NCBI GenBank assembly: GCA_035266845.1
Contig: DATFMP010000058.1
Span: 1-59,527, forward strand
Length of the DNA: 59,527 bases
DNA from: DATFMP01 sp035266845
Lineage (GTDB): Bacteria; SAR324; JACQKK01
Direction of reading: 5' to 3'
Part shown: positions 7,257-13,822 of the stretch, in pieces
Layout of the letters: each line of letters opens with the position of its first letter
Position numbering within the stretch: the first letter of the stretch is position 1
Notes under the pieces: model-generated
What the model was told of the DNA's origin: nothing
Database searches by the model: none
The model's input: the letters and a program-made list of their open reading frames with translations, nothing else
Program-made: the position numbers and the translations under genes

Positions 7257-8066
7257 ATGACGGACGTCCACTCGCAGCCGGCCTCCGCGGCCGCCGAAGC
7301 GCCCCTGCTACTGACCGCGATCGAGGGCGGCATCGGAACGATCACGTTCAACCGCCCCGCCCAGCTCAACGTGCTTACGCGCGCGATGCTCACCGCGCTG
7401 GGCGCCCAACTGGCCGCCTGGCGCGAGGAGCGGGCCGTGCGCGTGATCGTGCTGGCCGGCCAGGGCAAAGCCTTTTCTGCCGGGCACGACCTGCGCGAGT
7501 TGGCCGAGGTGCCCCGGACGGACGTGGAAAGCCTGTTCGCCCTATGCACGGAGGTCATGGAGACCGTGCGCCTGCATCCCAAGCCGGTGATCGCCCAGGT
7601 GCAGGGCGTGGCGGCCGCCGCGGGGTGCCAGCTCGTCGCAAGCTGCGATCTGGCCGTGGCCTCCGAGCAGGCCCGCTTCGGCACGACGGGCATCAAGGCC
7701 GGGCTGTTCTGCTCCACGCCCATGGTGCCGCTCTCCCGCGTGGTGCCGCACAAGAAGGCGCTGGAGCTGCTACTCACCGGCGACCTCATCGACGCCCAGG
7801 AGGCCGAACGCGCGGGCTTGGTGAACCACGTGGTGCCCCACGAGACGCTGGCCGAGGCCGCGCGCGATCTGGCCGGGCGCATCGCCGCGCGCAGCCCCTA
7901 CGCCGTGCGGCTGGGCAAGGCGGCGTACTATCGCCAGCAGGGGCAGGAGATGGCCGAGGCCTACCGCATCGGAACCCAGGCCATCGTGGACAATACCCTC
8001 GCGCCCGACGGACAGGAGGGTATCGCCGCCTTCCTCACCAAGCGCGATCCCCGCTACCAGGACTAG
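7257..8066 (+). CDS. Enoyl-CoA hydratase/isomerase-family protein (ECHDC3-like)
   Basis: The 269-aa crotonase-fold protein begins at an ATG preceded by GAGCCGCGCC, a weak ribosome site. It has the acyl-CoA/oxyanion-hole elements FSAGHDLREL (about 80-90) and QGVAAAAGCQLVASCDLA (about 115-133). Where typical hydratases carry a catalytic glutamate (FGQPEI-type), this protein reads FGTTGIKAGLFCSTP, like the ECHDC3 subgroup, and the second glutamate position also looks changed. It therefore may not be a standard hydratase. The neighbours (disulfide oxidoreductase upstream, SDR downstream) suggest acyl-CoA metabolism but do not identify a pathway. Confidence 0.85.
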   Translation: MTDVHSQPASAAAEAPLLLTAIEGGIGTITFNRPAQLNVLTRAMLTALGAQLAAWREERAVRVIVLAGQGKAFSAGHDLRELAEVPRTDVESLFALCTEVMETVRLHPKPVIAQVQGVAAAAGCQLVASCDLAVASEQARFGTTGIKAGLFCSTPMVPLSRVVPHKKALELLLTGDLIDAQEAERAGLVNHVVPHETLAEAARDLAGRIAARSPYAVRLGKAAYYRQQGQEMAEAYRIGTQAIVDNTLAPDGQEGIAAFLTKRDPRYQD

Positions 8067-8126
8067 GCTTTGTCTGGGAGGGGGGCTTCAAGCGGTGGAG
8101 CCGCTTAAGAAAGACAAGAATTCAAA

Positions 8127-8149
8127 TGCGGGGGCCGAGGGCCCCCGCA
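8127..8149 (+). terminator. Perfect 10-bp GC hairpin with a GAG loop
   Basis: TGCGGGGGCC (8127-8136) pairs fully with GGCCCCCGCA (8140-8149) across the three-base loop GAG. It lies 61 bases after the stop codon of the hydratase-like gene, which suits an end of transcription, but no T-run follows. It would work only as a T-less or bidirectional terminator, or as part of the larger structured element. Confidence 0.45.
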
Positions 8150-8188
8150 CCCCCGATACGAACCGACACCCAGACCGGCAAGGTTTTC

Positions 8189-8402
8189 GCCCGCAAGCAG
8201 GGTACAGGGAACCCCACTCTCTGGTGGAGTATGGGGGGCAAAGCCCCTAGGGCCGAAAGGCTTTTCAAAGCACAGCCTGACGCCGCCCGGCCGCAGACGG
8301 GTACGCGGCACCGGTTCTGGGCGGCATAGCTGCCTTGAACCACACTCACCGCCGCCCCCGTCCTCCATCCAAATTCGGTAACGGCCTTCCCTGCTTGCGG
8401 GC
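8189..8402. repeat. 214-bp segment bounded by a perfect 14-bp inverted repeat
   Basis: GCCCGCAAGCAGGG (8189-8202) is exactly inverted at 8389-8402. The 186 bases between contain a GGGGC-AAA-GCCCC hairpin and no reading frame with protein-like content. Short terminal inverted repeats around a non-coding core are what a MITE-like element would show, and the same pattern also suits a long-range-paired structured RNA. I see no clear target-site duplication outside the repeats. Confidence 0.5.
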
Positions 8403-8511
8403 CAGGCCCCGCCCGTGGCATGGCTGGCTGCAACCGCCAAGGCCCGGCCAGTGCGCGTCGTCAAGGCGCGCGCCGGGGTCGCCCGTTCATCCCTGCCGAA
8501 GGAGCACCGCC

Positions 8512-9303
8512 ATGGATCGTCCGCCGCGCCTGCACGACCGCACCGCCATCATTACCGGCGCCAACCAGGGCATCGGCGCGGCCACCGCCCGCGCCTTCGC
8601 CCGCGAGGGCGCACGGCTGCACCTGTGGGATCGTCGCGCGGACGGCATCGGCGCCGTGGCGGAGGCCGTGCGCGCCGCGGGCGGGGAGGCCCACACGCGC
8701 GAGGTGGACGTGACCGACCCCGCACAGGTGGACGCCGCCATGGCTACGGCCGAGCAGGCGCTGGGGCACGTGGACATTCTCGTCAACTGCGCCGGCGTCT
8801 TCCACGCCGGGCCACTGGTGGATTATCCGCTGGCGGAGTGGGAGCGCGTGATGGCGGTGAACGTGACGGGCACCATGCTGTGCTGCCAGGCGGCGCTGAA
8901 GCGCATGATCCCGCGCGGCTACGGCAAGATCGTGAACCTCAGTTCCATCGCCGGGCGCCGCGGCAACAAGCAGGTGAGCGCCTACGCGGCCTCCAAGCAC
9001 GCCGTAATCGGCCTCACTCGCTCCGCAGCGCTGGAGGTGGCCGAGTACGGCATCACGGTCAATGCGATCTGCCCGGGCTACGTCAACACGGAGATGTTCG
9101 ACGGGGTGCTGTCCGGCGTGGGCGGGCACACGGGCCAAGTCGACGCGGAGCGTGTGCGGCAGACCATGCTGCGCAACGTGCCCATAGGCCGCATGCAGGA
9201 ACCGGAGGAGATCGCCGGCGTGGCCGTGTTCCTGGCCTCCGCCGAGACCGACGGCATGACCGGCCAGGCCTTGGTATACGCGGGCGGCCTGGTGCAGGCG
9301 TGA
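8512..9303 (+). CDS. Short-chain dehydrogenase/reductase
   Basis: This classical SDR (263 aa) has the NAD(P)-binding TGANQGIG (about 16-23) and NCAG (about 92-95). It carries a catalytic Ser in NLSSIAGRRG, the YAASK active-site Tyr/Lys (about 162-166) and the structural NAICPGYVNTEM. The acidic position after the second strand, WDRR, suggests a preference for NAD rather than NADP, though this is weak. ATG 8512 follows GAAGGAG by about six bases; longer in-frame starts add only low-complexity residues. Substrate is not predictable. Related enzymes include 3-oxoacyl-ACP reductases and 3-hydroxybutyrate dehydrogenases, and the neighbouring hydratase-like gene makes a hydroxyacyl-CoA or keto-ester role plausible. 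Confidence 0.85.
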   Translation: MDRPPRLHDRTAIITGANQGIGAATARAFAREGARLHLWDRRADGIGAVAEAVRAAGGEAHTREVDVTDPAQVDAAMATAEQALGHVDILVNCAGVFHAGPLVDYPLAEWERVMAVNVTGTMLCCQAALKRMIPRGYGKIVNLSSIAGRRGNKQVSAYAASKHAVIGLTRSAALEVAEYGITVNAICPGYVNTEMFDGVLSGVGGHTGQVDAERVRQTMLRNVPIGRMQEPEEIAGVAVFLASAETDGMTGQALVYAGGLVQA

Positions 9304-9326
9304 GGATGGGGGACGCGGCGAGGCGC

Positions 9327-9848
9327 TCAGGGATCGCGCAGCCAAGCCGGCAGCCAGTAGGTGTTCCAGGCCATCGGATCGTAGAAGAACTCGCGCCCGT
9401 CCTCGCGAAAGTGCGGGGCCACCGGGATCACGCTGGGCTCATCGATCAGGCGCGCTGTGGTCAACACGCTGCCCAGCAGCACGCCGTGGGTCTTGATGGC
9501 CTGCACCGCGTACAGCGATGGGACGGGTGCCAAGTCGGCGTCGCTGCCGTTCACCGGGCTCACGGCTACGCGGTAGAACTCCAGCAGCCCCAGGAAGAGC
9601 GGCTGGGGCGTGCTGCGCACCGGGAGGGTCAGGAACGCGTGATAGCCCGTGTGCAGGCCGGTGCCCAGCGGCACCTGCGGCCCGGAAAGCAGCCCCGGCG
9701 CGCGCATGGGGTTGGACCGCCCCACGTCCGGCGGGAAGGGCTGAGCGCGTTCGCGCGCAGTCGCCGGTGCGGCCAGCAGGGCCGCCATCAGCAGGGCGAG
9801 CGGCAACGCGGCGAGGTGCGTCCACCGTGTGCGCCGTGACCGCGTCAT
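9327..9848 (-). CDS. Exported protein with a degenerate YidD-like domain
   Basis: The 173-aa product has a signal peptide (charged MTRSRRTRWTH, hydrophobic LPLALLMAALLAAPATA, cleavage near residue 27). In the C-terminal half, YRVAVSPVNGSDADLAPVPS and YAVQAIKTHGVLLGSVLT follow the pattern of YidD, the small cytoplasmic membrane-insertion factor (ISPLLGPRCRFYPSCSxYAxEAIxxHG). The YidD cysteines are replaced (PVPS instead of YPSCS) and the final RC motif is missing. Authentic YidD has an amphipathic start, not a cleaved signal. The gene overlaps ftsB by four bases, so it is probably coupled to it and to eno. Function is unknown: a periplasmic YidD-derived protein is my best reading of a weak similarity. 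Confidence 0.6.
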   Translation of the reverse strand: MTRSRRTRWTHLAALPLALLMAALLAAPATARERAQPFPPDVGRSNPMRAPGLLSGPQVPLGTGLHTGYHAFLTLPVRSTPQPLFLGLLEFYRVAVSPVNGSDADLAPVPSLYAVQAIKTHGVLLGSVLTTARLIDEPSVIPVAPHFREDGREFFYDPMAWNTYWLPAWLRDP

Positions 9849-10243
9849 GGCGAGTCGTTCTTGGGGGGCAACTGCAGCACCGTCTCGCCGGACTTCACCA
9901 GTCCCAGGCGTTTGCGGGCCAGGTAGGCGATGTAGGCCGGGTCGCTGTGGAGGGCGTGAATCTCCTGGGTCAGCTCCACGCGGCGCTCCTCCAGCCGGGC
10001 CACGTTGGTACGCATCGCCTCCGCGTCGCGTCGCAGGCTGTAGTACGCGATCAGGCCCTGGTCGCCGATTAGCGAAATCAGGATCATCCCCAGACCGAAC
10101 AACAGCAGAAACAGCAGGAAGAAGCGCGGGAGCTGCCCGGTCGCTACCGCCTCCGGGTCGGCCAGCCAAGCCTGCCAGCGCTGCCACAGGCCGCCGGGCC
10201 GCGTGGGCCCGCCGGGATGGCGCGGCGTGATCGGATCGCTCAT
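9845..10243 (-). CDS. ftsB: Cell division protein FtsB/DivIC family
   Basis: FtsB-type proteins are short bitopic membrane proteins of the division complex that bind FtsL through a periplasmic coiled coil. The 132-aa protein has a cytoplasmic Pro/Gly/Arg-rich start and one membrane helix (about 41-61, FFLLFLLLFGLGMILISLIG). A charged coiled coil follows (about 68-98, RRDAEAMRTNVARLEERRVELT), then the conserved tail YLARKRLGLVKSGE. E. coli FtsB is 103 aa; the extra length is the cytoplasmic N-terminus. It lies 18 bases downstream of eno, the same eno-ftsB order found in many proteobacteria, and overlaps the YidD-like gene. Confidence 0.85.
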   Translation of the reverse strand: MSDPITPRHPGGPTRPGGLWQRWQAWLADPEAVATGQLPRFFLLFLLLFGLGMILISLIGDQGLIAYYSLRRDAEAMRTNVARLEERRVELTQEIHALHSDPAYIAYLARKRLGLVKSGETVLQLPPKNDSP

Positions 10244-10261
10244 ACCCTCCTCCGTGAGGGA

Positions 10262-11545
10262 TTAGCGCAGATGGGCGAAGGCCCGCCGGCCCGGGAAGGT
10301 CGCCTGCTCGCCCAGGTGCTCCTCAATGCGCAGCAACTGATTGTACTTGGCCATGCGATCGCTGCGGCTGGCCGAGCCGGTCTTGATCTGCCCAGCGTTG
10401 GTGGCCACAGCGACGTCCGCGATCACGCTGTCCTCGGTCTCCCCGGAGCGGTGCGAGATGACGCTGGAGTAGCCTGCGTGCGCGGCCAGTTCCACAGCCG
10501 CCAGGGTCTCCGAGAGGGTACCGATCTGGTTGACCTTGATGAGGATCGAATTGGCCACACCCCGCGAGATGCCATCGCGCAGGCGTTCCGTGTTGGTGAC
10601 GAAGATGTCGTCGCCCACCAGTTGCAGGCGGCTACCGAGCTTTTCCGTGAGCTTCTGCCAACCGTCCCAGTCGTCCTCGGCCAGCCCGTCCTCAAGGCTC
10701 ACTATGGGGAAGCGGCCCAGCAGCCCTTCATACAGGGCGATCATTTCCTCGGCACTCTTCTTGGCGCCGCCCTCGGCCTCCAGCACGTAGACCCCGTCGT
10801 GATAGAACTCGCTGGCGGCCGGGTCGAGCGCGATGGCCACGTCTTCGCCGGGGCGGCGGCCCGTGGCCTCGATGGCCTGCATGATCAGCTCCAGCGCCTC
10901 GGTGTTCGAGCCCAGGCTGGGAGCAAATCCACCTTCGTCGCCCACATTGGTGTTCAGGCCCTTGCCGGAGAGCACCTTGCGCAGCGCCTGGAAGGTCTCC
11001 ACCCCCATGCGCAACGCCTCGTGAAACGTCTCCGCCCCCAGCGGCACCACCATGAACTCCTGGATGTCCACGTTGTTGTCCGCGTGCTTGCCGCCGTTGA
11101 GGATGTTCATCATCGGCACGGGCAGCGTGCGCGCATAGACCCCGCCTACGTAGCGAAACAGCGGCATGCCGTAATACGAGGCCGCGGCCCGCGCCACGGC
11201 CAGGGAGACGCCCAGAATGGCATTGGCGCCCAGGCGGGCCTTGTTGGGCGTGCCGTCCATCGCCACCAGCGCGCCGTCCAGCTCCAGCTGCTCCACGGCC
11301 GGCTGGCCCTCCAACTCCGGAGCGATGGTCTCGTTGACCGCCTGCACGGCCTTGAGCACACCCTTGCCGCCGTAGCGGGCCTTGTCTCCGTCGCGCAGTT
11401 CCACGGCCTCGTGCACGCCGGTGGAGGCGCCCGAGGGCACCGCGGCGCGGCCCTGCGTGCCATCCTCCAGCACAACTTCCACTTCCACCGTTGGATTGCC
11501 GCGGGAATCCAGAATTTCGCGGGCGTGCACCGATTCGATCAGCAT
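10262..11545 (-). CDS. eno: Enolase
   Basis: Enolase interconverts 2-phosphoglycerate and phosphoenolpyruvate in glycolysis and gluconeogenesis and needs Mg2+. The 427-aa protein is of normal length and has SRGNPTVEVEV near the start, PSGASTGVHEA (the mobile active-site loop) and MNILNGGKHADNNVDIQEFM. The metal-binding aspartate regions include IALDPAASEF, SLEDGLAEDDW and LVGDDIFVTN. The signature ILIKVNQIGTLSET and SHRSGETED follow. No key residue looks altered. Its ATG at 11543-11545 follows GGAAGG closely. It heads an operon with ftsB and the YidD-like gene, divergent from cheZ. Confidence 0.97.
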   Translation of the reverse strand: MLIESVHAREILDSRGNPTVEVEVVLEDGTQGRAAVPSGASTGVHEAVELRDGDKARYGGKGVLKAVQAVNETIAPELEGQPAVEQLELDGALVAMDGTPNKARLGANAILGVSLAVARAAASYYGMPLFRYVGGVYARTLPVPMMNILNGGKHADNNVDIQEFMVVPLGAETFHEALRMGVETFQALRKVLSGKGLNTNVGDEGGFAPSLGSNTEALELIMQAIEATGRRPGEDVAIALDPAASEFYHDGVYVLEAEGGAKKSAEEMIALYEGLLGRFPIVSLEDGLAEDDWDGWQKLTEKLGSRLQLVGDDIFVTNTERLRDGISRGVANSILIKVNQIGTLSETLAAVELAAHAGYSSVISHRSGETEDSVIADVAVATNAGQIKTGSASRSDRMAKYNQLLRIEEHLGEQATFPGRRAFAHLR

Positions 11546-11863
11546 GGGCCTTCCGGTCGTACGGGGGGACGGTTTGGCGCCCTGCGCGGGCGGCGTTGCA
11601 GACGTCAGGTCTGATCTGTCCTACCATGAATCGTCCGGGGCGGGGAAGGCGCTGTTCGTCCGCTGCCGGGCCGCGCAGCCGGCATGGCCATGCCCCGTTG
11701 CACGGGATGCTCCCGATCGCGGAAACTCCGAAGGCGTCCGTGCGTTTATCACCTTGAACCCGGCGCAACGACTGCCTCGTTTGGCGCAGCATAGGTTGGC
11801 GTCTCGGTAGCGAACTGCGAATATACTGGCTGCAGCCTGGCAGCCACCAGACCAAGGAGATCC
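11546..11863. other. Divergent intergenic region between eno and cheZ
   Basis: These 318 bases should hold promoters for both eno and cheZ; no coding content is supported. Towards cheZ there is TATACT at 11822-11827, a good -10 box. The best -35-like hexamer, TTGGCG at 11796-11801, sits 20 bases away, so the match is only partial. AAGGAG at 11854-11859 is the cheZ ribosome site. I see no sigma-28 motif upstream of cheZ, unlike many chemotaxis genes. Confidence 0.4.
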
Positions 11864-13141
11864 GTGGAGCCCACCGACATGCCGAGCGTTGCCGACCCGT
11901 CACGGCCCGCCGGCGAGCCCGGTGCAGGGCCGCCCGAGGCCGAGACACCGGAGGCAAGCGCCCGGGAGGCCGACCTGCTTCGTGTGCTGCCGCGTGAGGA
12001 GCTGCTTGCGTCTCTGTCCGGTCTGCGCACGCTGTGCCAGCAGTACCGCACCCTGCAGGAGCACATTTGGGACGACGACGCGCCCGACGCAGAGGCCCAA
12101 TCCCTCCTGGCCCGCCACCGCGAGCTGGCCCGGGATGAGACCGGGCCCTTCGATGCCGTGAGCGCGGCCGGGGCGCTGCTGGACTATGTGGTGAACCGTC
12201 TTCGCACCAGCGAGCTGGTGTTTCACCTGCGCAGCGAGGCCCCGCGTCTGCCCGATCACGACGGCGACAGCAACGGCATCGGCACGCTGACCCGGCAGTT
12301 GCGTGAGCTGCAGGCACCACTGGAGAACCTGGCGGCCCACGTGTTCACGCTGGCCCAGGGCGCACCGACGCTGGGTGGGGGCCGCACGCAACGCCTGCTG
12401 TACCCGATCGCGGCCCTGTTCAAAGCCATTGTGCGGCAGGACTGGGCCGATGCGGACCTGGTGCTGAACCATCTCAACATGGTCAGCACCTCCCGCGAAA
12501 ACCACGAGCTGACCGAGCAGATCGGCCGGCTCGTGCGCAGCATCTACGACTCGCTGAACGAGATTTCCCGCAGCGTGCCCATCGACTCGCTCTCCAACGT
12601 GAGCGAGGAGATCCCCGATGCGGTGGACAAGCTGGGCTCCGTCATCGCGGAACTGGAGGATGGCACCAACCGCAACCTGGATCTGCTCGAGATTCTCACC
12701 GCATACGTCCGTGACGCGCGGACGATGCTGGAGGCCGCCCAGCTCGCGCTCGCGGAGTGCGACGGGGAACTGGGTGCGCTGACTCGGGAAGCACCGGAAG
12801 CCGCGGCGGAACTGGAAGAAGTGCGCGGACTGCTGGAGCAGGAGGTCATGGAGCGCCTGACCGGCTTCGCCGAACACCTGGAGGAAGCCTACCACCTATA
12901 CATGACCCTGTTCGCCAACCAGAGCTATCAGGACTTGACCGGCCAGACACTCAAGAAGGTCATTGCCTTCATTGAAGGCTTGCAATATCAGTTGATTCAG
13001 GTGATTTCCAAGGACCATGGAGAACCGACGGTCGGAGTCCCGACCAATTCGCACGACAGCACCATCCAATCGGGCCCGGACGCACACAACCGCCTGTCGC
13101 AGGACAAGGTGGATTCCATGCTGGCCGAACTGGGCTTTTGA
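11864..13141 (+). CDS. cheZ: CheY-P phosphatase CheZ, double the usual length
   Basis: CheZ dephosphorylates CheY-P to end the tumble signal. The C-terminal half (about 210-425) has CheZ features: a long helical hairpin and the catalytic stretch NQSYQDLTGQ (Asp357, Gln361, equivalent to Asp143 and Gln147 of E. coli). The C-terminal tether ends LSQDKVDSMLAELGF, the CheY-docking peptide. E. coli CheZ is 214 aa and this one is 425. The extra N-terminal 200 residues are helical and acidic; I do not recognise a known domain in them. The start is GTG 11864, four bases after AAGGAG; ATG 11879 is an alternative five codons in. cheY follows 54 bases later. The switch genes are more than 8 kb away. Confidence 0.88.
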   Translation: MEPTDMPSVADPSRPAGEPGAGPPEAETPEASAREADLLRVLPREELLASLSGLRTLCQQYRTLQEHIWDDDAPDAEAQSLLARHRELARDETGPFDAVSAAGALLDYVVNRLRTSELVFHLRSEAPRLPDHDGDSNGIGTLTRQLRELQAPLENLAAHVFTLAQGAPTLGGGRTQRLLYPIAALFKAIVRQDWADADLVLNHLNMVSTSRENHELTEQIGRLVRSIYDSLNEISRSVPIDSLSNVSEEIPDAVDKLGSVIAELEDGTNRNLDLLEILTAYVRDARTMLEAAQLALAECDGELGALTREAPEAAAELEEVRGLLEQEVMERLTGFAEHLEEAYHLYMTLFANQSYQDLTGQTLKKVIAFIEGLQYQLIQVISKDHGEPTVGVPTNSHDSTIQSGPDAHNRLSQDKVDSMLAELGF

Positions 13142-13195
13142 GCTTTTGAGCGATGTCACGGGCCGACCGCGTCGGTCCCAGAGAGAGGAGACACC

Positions 13196-13576
13196 ATGCC
13201 GGCAGACACCAAGATGCACGTCCTCGTCGTGGATGACTTCGCCACGATGCGGCGGATCATCACCAATGTCCTGCGCCAGCTCGGTTACGAGAACATCCTG
13301 GAGGCGGAGGACGGCACCAAGGCGCTGCAGATCCTGGAGACGGAAAAGGTCGACTTTGTCATCACGGACTGGAACATGCCGCAGATGTCCGGCTTGGACC
13401 TGCTGAAGGCCATCCGCGCCAGCGAGGACAAGAAGCACATTCCCGTGCTGATGGTCACCGCCGAAGCCATGCAGGAGAACATCATCAAGGCGGCCCAGGC
13501 GGGTGTGAACAACTACATCATCAAACCCTTCGACGCCAAGACCCTCTCCGACAAGATCAACAAGATCTTCACCTGA
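13196..13576 (+). CDS. cheY: Chemotaxis response regulator CheY
   Basis: CheY is the diffusible regulator that, when phosphorylated by CheA, binds the flagellar switch. The 126-aa protein is a single receiver domain with the acidic pair Asp13/Asp14, the phosphoacceptor Asp58 (VITDWNMP), the switch Thr88 (MVTAEA) and Lys110 (IIKPFD). Its sequence, for example DDFATMRRIITNVLRQLGYEN and EAEDGTKAL, is close to proteobacterial CheY. GAGAGGAG lies seven bases before the ATG, a strong ribosome site. It lies directly after cheZ, so writer output and eraser are co-expressed. No CheA, CheW or receptor gene is in the window. Confidence 0.96.
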   Translation: MPADTKMHVLVVDDFATMRRIITNVLRQLGYENILEAEDGTKALQILETEKVDFVITDWNMPQMSGLDLLKAIRASEDKKHIPVLMVTAEAMQENIIKAAQAGVNNYIIKPFDAKTLSDKINKIFT

Positions 13577-13660
13577 GCCCAACCGCCAAGCCGTGCCCAG
13601 CCTAGCCCGCTGCCCAGGGAGCGGCCCGCGCGGCGGGTGAACCGGCCCCCAACGCCGGCA

Positions 13661-13689
13661 TTCAAATCGTCGCAGACTGTAAGTATACT
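13661..13689 (+). promoter_or_regulatory. Candidate sigma-70-type promoter for dsbD
   Basis: TTCAAA (13661-13666) and TATACT (13684-13689) are separated by exactly 17 bases. The hexamers match four and five of six consensus positions. The expected start of transcription near 13696 would leave a leader of about 125 bases before dsbD. The region sits between cheY and dsbD and is more AT-rich than its surroundings. Confidence 0.55.
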
Positions 13690-13822
13690 GACGGAAGGGC
13701 CCGGCGCGACCAGACACACTGGTCGTGGCCGGTCGCCGCGGCGTCCCGGCCCGATGCCGCCATCGGTCGAGTCGGGCCGATGGTCCCTGCATACTTGCGC
13801 AATCGTTAATGGAAGCCCCACG

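Larger units (their letters stand above)
8067..8511. other. Hairpin-rich intergenic region
   Basis: These 445 bases between two plus-strand genes contain no supportable protein. They hold a perfect 10-bp hairpin (8127-8149), a second hairpin GGGGC-AAA-GCCCC (8235-8247) and a perfect 14-bp inverted repeat at 8189-8202 and 8389-8402. The last part (about 8490-8511) contains GAAGGAG, the likely ribosome site for the SDR gene. The style, with GGGGGCAAAGCCCC beside GTGGAGTATGGG, resembles intergenic repeats I know from several proteobacterial genomes. Confidence 0.6.

Noticed and set aside
11796..11827. Promoter for cheZ (TTGGCG and TATACT).
   Set aside because: The boxes are 20 bases apart, outside the usual 16-18, so I list only the -10-like box as a note.
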